Source of the DNA: Endomychus coccineus | Lineage: Eukaryota; Arthropoda; Insecta; Coleoptera; Endomychidae | Reading direction: 5' to 3' | DNA length: 64,000 nucleotides | NCBI GenBank assembly: GCA_958510875.1 | Contig: OY294067.1 | Coordinates: 277,618,742-277,682,741, forward strand | Part shown: piece after piece, positions 24,001-33,041 of the stretch | Position numbering within the stretch: the first letter of the stretch is position 1 | Layout of the letters: each line of letters starts with the position of its first letter | Notes under the pieces: generated by a model | The model's database searches: none | Seen by the model: only the letters and a program-made list of their open reading frames with translations | Told to the model about the DNA's origin: nothing | Program-made: the position numbers and the translations under genes

Positions 24001-25280
24001 GGATCGGAGATCATAAGAAGCGGTTCAATTGATTGGCCAGCAAGGAATATCAAGGAGCTTTACAAGTTTACAACGCCAACTTTTTCATCCACACGTCAAA
24101 ACACATAATACCCTGAATTTAAAATTTTTCACAAAAATCACTTCACCACCTTTGGTACAAACACAATTTCCTTGACAATCAATAAGCAAATAACTCCCTC
24201 AATGAAATCGATTCTTAGCGTAATACCAAGCTAGGTCCCAATTAAACGTTTAGTAAACATGATGACGTCTGAATGAACTATTTCGTCATGTGAATGAAAT
24301 GGTTCCAGGCAAATACTAATAGTAATAATAATTGAATCAGCTTGCTTGTCCGGTGTTTATTGGGCTTATATTGGTTCTGAGTTAAGCTTGTACATGGTGA
24401 GATGAAAGAAAAGATATCGGGTATTGATGAAATCAATATCTCATCATTATAAATGAGAAATAATCACTCTTATCCACTAAAAATACTACTAAAGAACTGA
24501 GGACCTTTCGGCTAACAAGTAGCAATCATCAGTGTAAACTAGATTATGAATAAAAATGTGCCTGTTTAAATACTATTTAGGAATAATAATGTAAACAATG
24601 GATTACATTCAGCTGGAGATAAATGGGAATCTAATGAATTGCTTTTTCTTTTATACATTTCCATCTCTTCCAAATTACCTAGATATTTGTCTGTATTTGT
24701 TTTAAAAGTGATACACTTTCTTGAGAAATGGTGTGACCGTATTTAAAATATGTTCGGCTGCCGCAGATTTTCATATCTCATCATGTTAAAGACATTATTT
24801 TGCAGTTACTTAATCTATAAGCTAATGCTGAAGCACCCAGATAGTGACTTCTTCTGCTACTATCTAGTCTTGAAAACGGGAATAAAATGAATATCTACAT
24901 TCTACAAAACAATAACTAAAATTTATAATTATTTCATTATAGATTTTAAAGGAAGTAAGAAGTTTATCGAAAGCTTATGTTTACAATTTGAAGAACATGG
25001 TAAAACAGAAGACCTGTTGTCTTTAGTTTCAATAACCGGTATTGGAGACAGCCCGCGACCAATAATAATATCAACAATGTTGAAAAAAATGTATCTCGTC
25101 GGAAATGTTTTAAGAGGCCATTATTTATCTTTAGAAGAATATCAGGAGAATATCACCAATGAAATTAAACAATTGAATGAACAATTGAAAAAGAAAATTG
25201 GTTCAAATGAACCCTCAACTTCTACTGTAGACAAGAAAATAATCCAATTCCTCTGCAAACAAGATCAAACCACGAAGTGA
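9709..25280 (+). CDS. Caspase-like gene B: predicted catalytically dead caspase, four exons
   Basis: Exons 9709-9943, 16972-17153, 21122-21239 and 24943-25280 total 873 nt and join in one frame (290 residues plus stop). Intron phases are 1, 0 and 1, identical to gene D. Exon 1 ends in a degenerate first p20 half. Exon 2 carries SCPALKDKPKIFIFN, the strand before the active-site Cys. Exon 3 has YDIPNEADML, matching the caspase IP.EADFL motif. Exon 4 has GSKKFIESLC and IIISTMLKKMYL. Three functional positions are lost: the His of SHG (here LIWGSS), the Cys of QACRG (the junction reads FIFN|NIIYP) and the Arg of the RxGT loop (absent). The fold looks conserved while catalysis is not, so a regulatory or decoy role is inferred. 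No death-fold prodomain is joined in frame. Start: the first ATG of the open frame; an upstream exon is possible. Confidence 0.7.
10296..10735. repeat. Minisatellite, about three units of roughly 135-140 bp
   Basis: Units begin near 10299, 10439 and 10576, with a decayed fourth start near 10709. Each holds 'ggaggtgacgcag' or a variant, 'tatgtcggtatatccg', 'ggggttgtttttgg' and 'gtgttcagcatcct'. It lies in intron 1 of gene B. Confidence 0.8.
11040..11490 (-). pseudogene. Jockey/R1-type RT thumb fragment
   Basis: The minus strand reads NPNLKTVELDDSFIEWK, then VKYLGITLGKKLLWSKH and ATKSL, the conserved segment after the RT palm (..VKYLGV.LD..L....H). It is interrupted by stops. Confidence 0.65.
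11491..12399. other. No gene seen
   Basis: Intron 1 of gene B. No reading frame or repeat recognised. Confidence 0.35.
12400..13565 (-). repeat. Left arm of a large inverted repeat
   Basis: Excluding the inserted MITE (12678-13267), this is the reverse complement of about 15105-15640. 'tggatggattgagatgcgg' near 12452 pairs with the complementary text near 15582, and 'ggttgctagtgatgatta' near 13388 with its complement near 15258. Arms are about 540 bp each, with a spacer of about 1.5 kb. Confidence 0.8.
12678..13267. mobile_element. hAT-type MITE, 590 bp
   Basis: Terminal repeats start 'catggccggattta' and end 'taaatccggccctg'. Direct 8-bp duplications CCCTGAGG flank it (12670-12677 and 13268-13275); 8 bp is the target-duplication size of hAT and P-type elements. 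No coding capacity. It sits inside the left arm of the inverted repeat and is absent from the right arm, so it arrived later. Confidence 0.85.
13566..14140. other. No gene seen in repeat spacer
   Basis: Very AT-rich. It may be diverged Penelope sequence leading into the tail at 14150, but I cannot confirm this. Confidence 0.3.
14150..15050 (+). mobile_element. Penelope-like element 3' tail
   Basis: A frame near 14150-14320 reads HFDIIEKEQN, then IKKNQNCVNDKTDMNNLSQIY. This matches the C-terminus of the Penelope-like protein at 33550-34452 (IKKNNCVNDKIDSNLSKLY). About 550 bp of non-coding tail follows, ending in a hammerhead motif (14870-14897) and a (TA)n tract at 15008-15041. The RT and most of the GIY-YIG domain are missing. 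Confidence 0.75.
14870..14897 (+). ncRNA. Hammerhead ribozyme motif in Penelope tail (type 2)
   Basis: The core CTGAAGA is followed by stem II GGC/GCC with a GAAA loop, then GAAA, then a short self-complementary stem III (ACGCGT) and the cleavage-site C. Stem I is ATTC pairing with GAAT after the cleavage site. Core bases CUGANGA and GAAA are intact. Minimal hammerheads with very short stem III are known in the terminal repeats of Penelope-like elements; they often act as dimers. Confidence 0.7.
15105..15640 (+). repeat. Right arm of the large inverted repeat; dispersed repeat copy 3
   Basis: Inverted partner of 12400-13565. Also similar in direct orientation to 6710-7100. Confidence 0.8.
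15630..15880 (-). pseudogene. Jockey-type RT N-terminal fragment
   Basis: The minus strand reads PSFLKSDTTHPKSLRPLSLT then SFVLKTVE, the conserved RT block 1-2 of Jockey/R1 clades (..P..YRPISL.S...K..E), then decays. Confidence 0.7.
16390..16570 (+). pseudogene. Death-effector-like segment of amplified unit, copy 1
   Basis: Open frame ...NSCLELLVCSVTDRSRLER then YHCYLAQFLNCYNLYMFMN and VLEICK. The same segment occurs about 0.6 kb before each copy of the p20 exon (27026, 28199, 57254). Its helix pattern resembles a death-effector domain, but this is a weak resemblance by eye. It cannot be spliced in phase into gene B by any site I see. Confidence 0.3.
16972..17153 (+). CDS. Gene B exon 2 (p20 C-half)
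   Basis: Acceptor 'ctcttccag' and donor AAT|GTGAGT; phase 1 in, phase 0 out, 182 nt. KSKLILLIWGSSIEDGKFE occupies the position of the His-bearing strand, where SHG is replaced. FEEIWTIFKASSCPALKDKP follows, then KIFIFN just before the active-site position. This is the only intact one among the copies of this exon. Confidence 0.75.
17242..17400 (+). mobile_element. Mariner-like element left end, truncated
   Basis: 'gtgccaaaattaacgctag' is followed by the leader and a start reading MERYTNI. It is the same family as 18948-20150 but is cut off after about 150 bp, next to another mariner in the opposite orientation. It sits at the same place relative to the caspase exon end as the copy at 18948. 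Confidence 0.75.
17440..18482 (-). pseudogene. Mariner transposase, degenerate copy 1
   Basis: The minus strand starts MEKSEFHVLIQHNFLRGKT. It continues with DDRRVELNEITEAMGIS, ARWVPHLLSVDNKRERV, NETWIHHNTPETKEQSKQ and VLFHQENAPTPAHRSAVAMA. These are the HTH, linker and catalytic blocks of mariner transposase. The first catalytic Asp (DETW) is Asn here, and stops and frameshifts break the frame. The right flank to about 18560 is shared with the copy at 31320-32290. Confidence 0.9.
18820..18947 (+). repeat. Duplicate of gene B exon-2 end and intron start
   Basis: The text AAAGATAAACC(G/A) to GTGAGT and the following 90 bp repeat 17120-17241. Both are followed by the left end of the same mariner family. 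Confidence 0.85.
18948..20150 (+). mobile_element. Mariner-like element, near full length but defective
   Basis: Left terminus 'gtgtcccaaaaataacgcaa' and right terminus 'ttgcgttaattttgagacac' are imperfect inverted repeats. Coding pieces read MERYPMQQRVFIIEQYLKND, SNVNIEAVRESVGENP, DEAHFHIDGF, TVTGARYRDMV and WFQQDGATCHTSCETIQLL, then PRSCDL. The first two catalytic Asp positions are visible (DEAHF, QQDGA). Several frameshifts and stops (for example after ATSRQL) make it inactive. It lies in intron 2 of gene B. Confidence 0.88.
20165..20480 (+). repeat. Dispersed repeat shared with 60650-60800
   Basis: Shared text: 'gaagccctttgcacccctt', then 'cacctagtggagcggtt' and 'gtgttcaccatg'. Class not recognised; the other copy follows a Helentron remnant. 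Confidence 0.6.
20481..21121. other. No gene seen (gene B intron 2)
   Basis: No coding segment recognised. Ends with the acceptor 'ttttctttcag' of exon 3. Confidence 0.4.
21122..21239 (+). CDS. Gene B exon 3 (p10 N-half)
   Basis: Acceptor 'ttctttcag', donor G|GTATGT, phase 0 in and 1 out, 118 nt. It begins NIIYPPSRN, where an active caspase would begin ACRG. It then reads AYDIPNEADMLLIIKYND, matching the IP.EADFL..YST segment of the small subunit. Confidence 0.75.
21985..22240 (-). mobile_element. tRNA-derived SINE, copy 1
   Basis: The minus strand reads 'aaagtggtgtaattggtaaa' (A-box region), then 'gggtacgaatcccgcc' (B-box, one change), then the family body ('aagataacttagataat' inverted). 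Same family as 34651 and 35087. Confidence 0.7.
22241..23325. other. No gene seen (gene B intron 3)
   Basis: The first 120 bp (22251-22370) resemble 34970-35085, the sequence 5' of another SINE. The rest shows nothing I recognise. Confidence 0.35.
23330..23650 (+). pseudogene. R1/Jockey-type RT fragment
   Basis: Frames read LQSWCKDHPLNVNPPKT-like text, then IALWQCRRAIG. The last matches ILWQCRRAID in the fragment at 29930-30850 and belongs to the RT thumb region. A related fragment lies at 61490-61695, also upstream of a p10 exon copy. Confidence 0.6.
23790..24942 (+). repeat. Duplicated caspase intron segment (copy B)
   Basis: Paralogous to 890-1706, apart from the insertion at 24448-24772. 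Ends at the acceptor 'ttcattatag' of gene B exon 4. Confidence 0.8.
24448..24772. mobile_element. 325-bp insertion with 12-bp target duplication
   Basis: ATATCTCATCAT occurs at 24436-24447 and again at 24773-24784. Copy A (near 1548) has the single uninterrupted site. A 12-bp duplication suggests target-primed retroposition, though there is no poly(A). The insert ends 'ggctgccgcagattttc'. Family unknown. Confidence 0.75.
24943..25280 (+). CDS. Gene B exon 4 (p10 C-half, short tail)
   Basis: 338 nt, phase 1 in, stop TGA. It reads DFKGSKKFIESLC and IIISTMLKKMYLVGNVLRGH, then NEIKQLNEQLKKKIGSNEPS. It is very close to exon A, but the basic tail has an internal deletion of about 80 codons (from KKKIG directly to SNEPST), leaving about 58 residues after KKMYL. 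Confidence 0.8.
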
Positions 25281-25599
25281 AAGGCTGCCATGGCGTCCCT
25301 GAACAAGAACAAACATGAATGATTCACTTATTATTGTACTTTAGTGATGATCTTAATAGATGATTGGCAAGCAAGAAGGGAATTTTATTCATGCTGCATG
25401 ACAAAGTTTGAGTAACAAATTTAATAGAATCAGCTAATACGTGATGGAAATCCATTCTAAACTTAAATGAAATAACTATTAACAGTTCGATTTTCATTAG
25501 TTTAATAAATAAATCTGACTATACTTTCGCTAACACAGTAGCCTCTTCAAATAAAAACTTATAATCATTAAATTTTTCGTATTGTACGTGCTAAAAAGT

Positions 25600-26020
25600 A
25601 ACAGTTAACATTCTTTTCAAAATTTAAAATGTCGTTTGTGAAAGAAATTATTAGTGAACGCGGAAACACTCAAATAGTGTAAGAAAAATTAGAAGTCTAT
25701 CTAAACATCGATCTTCAACTAATGAAACTTTCAGGAGGTGCATTAAATTGCCTAAAAGTAAGGCTTATGGGTATACCATTAAGGAATCAGGTAGTTTTGT
25801 TGTAACAACATTAACAACTCAATATAATCACGAAGCTTAAGAAAAAATTGCTAGAAAAGTTCTCAGTGTTGCCTGCAAAAGAAACGCGGAAGAAGAACCT
25901 ACAGAGAGACAACTAAAATATTGCATGGAGAATTAGCTTCAAATGATTTTCCCTCAGATTTTTCTTCAGAAACATTGACTTCCCGGCACCTAAAATGCGT
26001 TAAAGACAATATGTAGGTGG
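25600..26020 (+). pseudogene. FLYWCH/MULE-type protein remnant, copy 1
   Basis: Starts MSFVKEIISERGNTQIVYEK; pieces RRSSTNETFRRCIKLPKSKA, SFVVTTLTTQYNHEA and RKVLSVACKRNAEEEPTER follow in shifting frames. The pattern (cysteine, then NHE, then a basic linker with ..EEPTERP) matches FLYWCH zinc fingers of MULE-derived insect proteins. Stops and frameshifts make it dead. A second copy is at 56640-57005. Confidence 0.65.
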
Positions 26021-26030
26021 GTGTTGTACT

Positions 26031-26498
26031 TTGGAACACTTTTCCGATTTAAATAATGCATATTATTTTTTAAAAATCATTTGCAAATGTCATACATATA
26101 GGAGTTCCAAGGTACAAGATCTATTTTTGTTTCGAAGTAAAACTCACGGTCGATATTTTGAGGAGATAAATGCCAAGGGCAAAACAGATAGTACAAATCA
26201 CTCAACCAATATTGCTCAATTTAATGACAATATTAACATCCTCTTGTTATTTTTTAAACTTCATCAATTATTAAGGCTCAGTTTAATTGACAAAATATTC
26301 ACTAAGATACCGTCAGAAAGATTACAAATCATAAAAACTGAAATAATGTCAAATGTCAGCTTAAATCTACTTTTGATCATCTATCATCACATGCAAATAC
26401 CAAACGAACTATTGCTTCAAGGTACTTACACTATGCTCGAGTTACAACACTCTCGAAATATGGTTATTCATCTACAAAAGTTAGTCAGAGACACATAG
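26031..26498 (+). CDS. Hypothetical ORF, 155 aa, unrecognised
   Basis: The open frame begins HFSDLNNAYYFLKIICKC and contains IPSERLQIIKTEIMSNV. It follows the FLYWCH-like remnant, so it may be a decayed part of the same element. It is AT-rich and Leu/Ile-rich. I recognise no domain, and it may be open by chance. Confidence 0.2.
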   Translation: MEHFSDLNNAYYFLKIICKCHTYRSSKVQDLFLFRSKTHGRYFEEINAKGKTDSTNHSTNIAQFNDNINILLLFFKLHQLLRLSLIDKIFTKIPSERLQIIKTEIMSNVSLNLLLIIYHHMQIPNELLLQGTYTMLELQHSRNMVIHLQKLVRDT

Positions 26499-26589
26499 GG
26501 AATTCAAATATCCAACGTTTCAAAACTCCTAGGTTCTAGGGTTCTAGGGTTAGTATTACTCCGTATCAATCCAACATGAGTGATCGTGA

Positions 26590-26780
26590 ATATAAATTAA
26601 GGTGTGGTTATTCTTAGGTTTTCTTAATGAAACATCATTTTCTTTTGACGCTTTCCAGCGCTTCCACCTTCTTCATTCTTATTGATTCACATTGATATAA
26701 TGTGTATATTTTATTATAGCACACTCACTCATCGTAAGTTCAAATTCAGTCTCAAAGAAGTTTATAAATACTTATTTATG
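26590..26780. repeat. Penelope-tail-like repeat with decayed hammerhead (minus)
   Basis: Matches 28970-29190. The minus strand has TGAAGAAGGTGGAAGC then GGAAAGCGTC, a mutated version of the hammerhead at 14870. Confidence 0.5.
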
Positions 26781-26889
26781 TTATTTTTTTTTGTTTCCTA
26801 TCACCACTGAAAGCGTTTCGGAATGCTTGACGGAGGGTGGATAAAAGCTAGGGCAAAACTACATTTAAAATGTTAGTGTACTAAACTTC

Positions 26890-27848
26890 CATTCTAACAA
26901 TGCTTTTCTATTGGCGTTATCACTAACCCATTGCACAAGGTTTCATCGAAATTCATTTTGTAGAACTCAAAAACAGATTTGGTCCTTTTAGCGCTTTATT
27001 GGCATGACCAAAAGTTTTTTGAAAGATGCATTCCTGGCTCCTAGAATATAGAACAAGCTCCATGAGAGAGCGAAACAGCTGTCTGGAACTATTAGTTTGT
27101 AGTATTACTAATCGATCTAAACTAGAGAGATCTTATCATTGTTATCTGGCAGAATTTCTAAATTGTTACAACTTATACATGTTCATGAATGTGCTGGAAA
27201 TATGTAAATATAAAACCTGAATTTCTTTGAATAAATCAAATTGTAGTTGCGAGTTGTGTTTAATCGTAATTGTATTAAGTATTCAATTTGAATAAATTAG
27301 ATATACAAAGTGCACTCTAAAACTATGGATTATTTTGTATATGTCCTAATAATAAAATGTTAGTGCTGGTATTTCTATGGATTGTTTTATTTGTTTATCT
27401 TATCAATAGTGTGCATTATGAATATGATGAGGAATCAATATTGAATCAAGTGTGTGTCAATTTTGATTCCACATATCGATTATTTGCTTATATTTTATCA
27501 AATCAGGAAAAGATTTCTTCAGAAAATATTGAAACAAAGTTGTGAAACTACTCGAGATTATAGCAGGGTACTCTATATAAGTGCATGCATTTTTTCCTTT
27601 CAGTTTGAGATAGCTCTGGAAACAAATTCAAACTCATATTATTAATTTGGGGTACATCCATGGATTATGGTAAATTTCAATTGAAAAATAAAACCAGTAT
27701 TACTTTTGAAGACATATGGGTCAAGTTCACAGCATCCTTGTGCCCGGACTAAGAGATAAACCGAAAATATTCATTTTCATTGTGAATATTGAATATAATT
27801 GAAAATATGATAATCTGTTTTTAAATGAAGTCCACGATATAAGAGGTG
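26890..27848 (+). repeat. Amplified caspase-exon unit, copy 2
   Basis: Unit order: 'cccattgcacaaggtttc', the DED-like frame (27026-27220), a hydrophobic open frame (27357-27545), then the p20 exon copy at 27602-27789. It matches units at 16390, 28075 and 57130. Confidence 0.85.
27602..27789 (+). pseudogene. p20 exon copy 2, broken
   Basis: Same acceptor context (tcctttcag). KLILLIWGTSMDYGKFQ and FEDIWVKF are still readable. It is broken by CGA to TGA (stop) at its second codon and by a 1-nt deletion after CTTGTGCCCGGACTAAG. Confidence 0.8.
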
Positions 27849-27995
27849 ATGAGCTCGTCCCGATGACTCAGCCGCACGACCACCATGGGCTAGGGATTGG
27901 GATCACGCCCAATCAACGCGATAGGATGACACCTACCTGCCAGTACATCCGGGGAGGTAATTCCTCGAACCCCACTGGTGAGAGCGGGAATTGAG
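27849..27995. mobile_element. Helentron-associated repeat fragment
   Basis: 'gcccaatcaacgcgatagg' and 'gccagtacatccggggagg' recur at 58045-58125, inserted at the same point of the caspase unit. There it continues into the Helentron remnant. Confidence 0.6.
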
Positions 27996-28074
27996 GTGTG
28001 GGTATTCTTAGGTTTTCGGCAGTTTATAACTATACATCTTAATGAAACATCATTTTCTTTTGACGCGTTCCAGC

Positions 28075-28925
28075 TTTTCTATTGACGTTATTACTAACCC
28101 ATTGCACAAGGTTTCATCGAATTTCATCTTGTAGAACTCAAAAAGAGATTTTGCATCTTAGCTCTTTATTGACAGAGCCAAAATTATTTGGAAAGATGCA
28201 TTCCTGGCTCCTAGAATATAGAACAAGCTTTATGAGAGAGCGAAACAGCTGTCTAGAACTATTAGTTTGTAGTATTACTGATCGATCTAAATTAGAGAGA
28301 CCTTATCATTGTTATCTGGTAGATTCTCTCAATTGTTGCAACTTATACATGTTCATGAATGTGTTGGAAATATGTAAATGTAAAACCTGAATTTCTTTGG
28401 ATAAATCGAATTGTATTATAGTTATTAGTTGAAAGTTGTGTTTAATTGAAATTGTATTAAGTATTCATTTTAAATGAATCAGATATACAAAGTGAACTGC
28501 GAAACTATGGATTATTATGTGTATGTTCTAATAATAAAATGTTAGTGCTGGTATTTTTCATGGATTGTTTTATTTGTTTATCTTATCAATAGTGTGCACT
28601 ATAATATGATCGGGAATCAATAACGAATCAAGTGTATGTCAATTTCGATTTCACAAATCGAATATTTTGCTTATATTTTATCAAATCAGAAAAACATTCC
28701 TCCTGATAAAATTGAAGCAAAGTTGTGAAACTATTCGAGATTATAGCAGGGTACTCTATATGAGTACATACATTTTTTCCTTCCAGTTCCAGATAACTCT
28801 GGAAAGAAATCCAAACTCACATTATTAATTTGGGGTATATCCATGGATTATAGTAAATTTCAATTGAAAGATAAAACCAATATTACTTTTGAAGACATCT
28901 GGGTCAAGTTCACAGCATTTTTGTG
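28075..28925 (+). repeat. Amplified caspase-exon unit, copy 3
   Basis: It carries the DED-like frame (28199-28390; KMHSWLLEYRTSFMRERNS) and the p20 exon copy at 28788-28925, open to the break (KLTLLIWGISMDYSKFQ, FEDIWVKFTAFLCP). It is cut off before the KPKIFIF end by a junction with the Penelope-tail-like repeat. Confidence 0.8.
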
Positions 28926-28929
28926 CCCC

Positions 28930-29330
28930 GTAGATTCTAGGGTTAGTATTTGTCCCTGTCCATCATTCACCGTGAGTGATCTTGAATATAAATTACGGTG
29001 TGGGTTTTCTTAAGTTTTCAGCAGTTTATAACTTTACTTCTTAATGAAACATCATTTTCTTCTGACGCGTTCCGGCTTTCGCCTTCTTCACTCTTATTGA
29101 TTCACATTGTTATAATGTGTATATTTCACTCTAGTACACTCACTCATCGTAAGTTTGAATTCAGTCTCAAAGAAGTTTATAGATACTTATTTTATGTTCA
29201 AACGCAAATAAAATTTGAATTGTATTTTTTTTTGTTTCCTGTTATCACTGAAAGCGTTTCTGAATGGTTGAATGGTTGGCGCGGAGGGGGATAAAAGCTA
29301 GTTCCAAACTAGTTTGGAAATTTTTGTGTA
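28930..29330. repeat. Penelope-tail-like repeat
   Basis: Same sequence as 26540-26830. The minus strand near 29060-29090 reads TGAAGAAGGCGAAAGCCGG then AACGCGTC, a hammerhead copy with core substitutions. Confidence 0.5.
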
Positions 29331-29339
29331 CTAAACTTC

Positions 29340-29929
29340 CACCCTATAACAAAATTCCCATGATTTTTTTTAGAAAGTCCCACATTTGCACTAGACTCCC
29401 ACGATTTTCATCTTAGCGTAGACCACTGTGAGGGTGGTTTGTCCCTTGGGTTACCTCAATTTGTAGCTACTTCCATTTGGAGAGTTCTGGGTTATTTTTG
29501 ACAAATAAGTCCCAAACAAATATTTATCACAAATAGGCTGAATGCTGCTCTATGTTGTAATAGTTGTGTATATGAATATTTTACTTCCTTCGTCCACATG
29601 GTAAATTCAATCCATTTGAAATTTTGATACAAGCTAGATATGACTTTCGAAATTTACTGGCATGTAAATTCAATGATGTACCTTTAGCCGTTTTCGAGTT
29701 CTTGAGCTGAGCGTTCCGTCGAAATACTCGACGCTATTTGCTGTGCTTCGCGCACTGTTCGGTACGCTCACTATCTGGCCGACTGAATTTACTAATTCAG
29801 GTGAGTTTTTAGCCTAAATTCGGAAATTTAAATGTTGATGGTCGGTTAAGGTCGATGCGGGATTGGTTGGTTGGTATTGGTTGAGATGGTAGCGCGCTTA
29901 TTATATAGTTCAGTACACTTAGGCACTTA
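29340..29929. other. No gene seen
   Basis: Nothing recognised. Confidence 0.35.
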
Positions 29930-30850
29930 GGCTAAGACTCTTGTACACTATCCCCTGCTACGTTTTTCGGGAGGTATTTGGATACCCCGCTACTCGGCAG
30001 AATCCTAAGATCTGTTTTACGCTTAGATCCTTTATGTCATCAGCCGTGATGATCCTGGACCGCAAAATCTTGCTCTATCTAAGACAGCAAAATTCTGCTG
30101 CAACTCTTGTGTTTGTTCTAGACTCAAATTGTTCCGGGCTTTGGCGAACCACAGGACTTTGATTCTGTCCTGCGGTTCTAGGAGCACCTTTTCAGGCTGT
30201 CCCCTAACTAGACGGGCTTGGTCTGTACTCCATCTCTTTGAGGAGCCATAGCAGCTAAGCCTGTAGACCGGGAGAGTCCTCATCGCCACTGATAGGTGTG
30301 GCATGCTCAGCAATGCCCTCAATGCTGCAGTCGGTGTAGTTTTCCTCGTAATCAGTTCGGTTATTCTTCACCATACTAGGACTGTATGAGTCTTGGGATA
30401 ATAATAGCTGAGTAGATCTACATCAGCGCTTAGGTCCCAAGCCCCGCTTCATGTCAATTGCTCTCCTACACTGCCAAAGGATTATCATAGCATTTTGGCA
30501 CCTAGTCTCTAGATGCCTCTGCCCGAGTAGTTTTTTGTCCAGGGTGACTACCACATATTTCACCGTCTCGAAACAGTCAACTGAATTACCCCTGATTACC
30601 ATCTTCTGCAGAGGCACATTTTGTACCTTCTGGAGAAGATGATAATGGTAGTAGCTTAATGGATAGTTTGTTCTCTCTACTCCACACTTCTGTAATTATA
30701 AAGGATTGTTGAACAAGCCCCTGCAAGGTATCCTCGGAGGCTCCTCTGGAGAATATGGCGATGTCATCCGCATAGCCTACCGCCTTAATACCAGCACGGT
30801 TCCACCTTAATAGTAGCTGATCCATTACCAAACTCTATAAAATTGGGGAG
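29930..30850 (-). pseudogene. R1/Jockey-type non-LTR RT fragment
   Basis: The minus strand gives DQLLLRWNRAGIKAVGYADD, the RT catalytic YADD, followed by IAIFSRGASEDTLQGLVQ. After it come NKLSIKLLP, KMVIRGNSVDCFETVKY, ILWQCRRAID and a C-terminal piece (PVYRLSCYGSSKRW). The blocks are in the right order but in different frames. Confidence 0.85.
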
Positions 30851-31309
30851 AGTACCCCACACTGTGGACACCCTTCTGATACAGATTATAACCTCGTGGC
30901 TGACGCAAAAGTCGCTTACGCGAAACACGAGTGAGTGTAGCGAACGAAGTCCTTCCTCCTTTCAACCCATCACTAACTCACTCCGTTTTAAACCTCCAGG
31001 CATATGCGTAGAGTACTAACTAATATCCCAGTAAAATCTCAGAATGAATGTGATGAATACCTATCACCAAGAGCTCTTGAATTTTATAATGAAACCTGTG
31101 GTATCAAAAACCAAAATGCCAAAAATAATCCTAAGAATTTGCAGAGCTCTCGTAGTATTTGATGCGCTTGTAATCGTCACGATATGACTATGTGAGGTCA
31201 TGTTTTTCTTCCCTGTCTGTAATTTCTAGTATGCAATATTCCATCATGATGAAATCCTATGACATTCATATTTAATATAATCTATAAGCATTTGACACAC
31301 GAAAATGCT
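30851..31309. other. No gene seen
   Basis: The text near 31040-31100 resembles the flank at 18690-18760, next to the other mariner copy. No coding signal. Confidence 0.35.
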
Positions 31310-31319
31310 GTGCGATTCA

Positions 31320-32290
31320 AACTTATTTTATTTCTCAACATAATCTCCTTGTAGCCCAATACACTTCGTTAAATGTTTTACTAATTTTTCGAACCCGTCC
31401 AAAAAATAAGATTTCTGCAAGCCTTCAGAATAGGCGTTAGATAAAAATTGCGGGGAGCCAAATCTGTAGAATATGGTGGATCACAACCAATTCGTTGCGG
31501 AATTCATGCAATTTTGCTATTGCGACTGAGGACCTGTGCGCCGGTGTGTTCTCCTGGTGGAAGAGCTCTTTTTCTTTGCCAAATGCGGCCGCTTTCGCTT
31601 GAAATCGGCGTCGAATCGATCCAACATCTCTACATAATATACGTGATCGTTTTGCCCTTTATAATGTGTGCATCCCAAAAAACTGTCGGCATAACTTTGT
31701 TGGCCGAGAAACCCACTTTGGCCTTTTTCGGCTTCGACTCGCCAGGACAAGTCCACTATTTCGGATATTCTTCAGTCTCTGGTGTGTTGTGATGGATCCA
31801 TGTTTCTTCCGCGGTAAAGAATCGGCGCAAAATGTTCTCCTTCTCGCGCTTGAACATCGCCAAACACACCTTTGAAATTGTCAGACGGTCGCGCTTGTTG
31901 TCAACAGAGGGCAAATGCGGCACCCATCTGGCTGATAGCTTCCTCAAATTCAAAAATGTATGCAACATTTTTAGTACACATTCGGTTGAGATGCCCATAG
32001 CTTCAGCAATCTCATGCACTTAAAGTCGCCGATCGTCCAATATCATACCATGGATTTTATCGACGATTTCTGGCCTCAATTGGATGACCAGAACGTTCTT
32101 TGTCCTTTGTGGTCACACTACCACAACGAAAATCAGTAAACCACCTGTGGATCATCCCAATTGATGGTGATGAGTCTCCATAATGTTTAAGGAGCGATGT
32201 TTTGGTTTGTGTAAAGTTTTTCCACGCAAGAAATAATGTTTAATCAAGACGAGAAATTCACAATTCTTCAAGGTTGCTTGCTTTCGATGG
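31320..32290 (-). pseudogene. Mariner transposase, degenerate copy 2
   Basis: Same family as 17440-18482: EIAEAMGISTECV, LSARWVPHLPSVDNKRDRLT, EETWIHHNTPETEEYPK. The first catalytic Asp is Glu here, the start codon is lost, and about 60 bp of the C-terminal third is deleted. Confidence 0.88.
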
Positions 32291-32925
32291 GTGTCAAAAC
32301 AGAACTGAATGACATATCAGTATGGAAATTTTAATCCGTTCTAGTAAAAATGATACATCACAAATGTCACATGGAATTTTGAATCGTGGCTCCATCTGTT
32401 TTATTTTTCAGGGACTTGTCACCTTGCCCGTAGTAGAGCTTCATTTCGCAATACGGATAAAATTCCATATCACAAAGTAAAGAGTGACTGTCTGCATGGT
32501 TATGCTTGTCGCAATGTTTGACGAAGTGGGAAATTAACTTCAGCAAAGTAAAGAGAAGAATAGTTCCATTTAATTGTAGCATAGTCCTGTCAGAATTCCA
32601 AGAACTGATGAAGATTGCGATAACACAAAAAAAAAAACAGAAAAACGATTTGTGTACTTATTTTATTAATCACAACACGAGATAATCTACACAAATATTT
32701 GACTTTCAATGGAAGTTGTTTCGTATGATGAAGGGATTGATTGAAATATGATAATCATCAAATAGAAGTATTTATATTTATATTTCGAATTAGAATAGAT
32801 TAATGTTTTTTTTGAGAGCAGTGAATGATCAATTGAACTGTTTTCTATTTTTTATTTTGAATAGGAATTTCACATCCAGCAACGCGATTGTGGTGTTGGA
32901 GGTGATATCTCAGGGACGAAGCCAG
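32291..32925. other. No gene seen
   Basis: The first 100 bp are shared with the flank of mariner copy 1 (18500-18620). The rest is unassigned. The text near 32910 'agggacgaagccaggtttt' resembles a transposon end. Confidence 0.35.
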
Positions 32926-32991
32926 GTTTTTCTTGAAGGTGGGGGGGTGTAGAAAACACACACACCCACATTAATAAATGTATATGTACAT

Positions 32992-32998
<7 letters not shown>

Positions 32999-33040
<42 letters not shown>
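32999..33040. repeat. (TA)n microsatellite
   Basis: TA run next to the Penelope tail. Confidence 0.9.
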
Positions 33041-33041
<1 letters not shown>

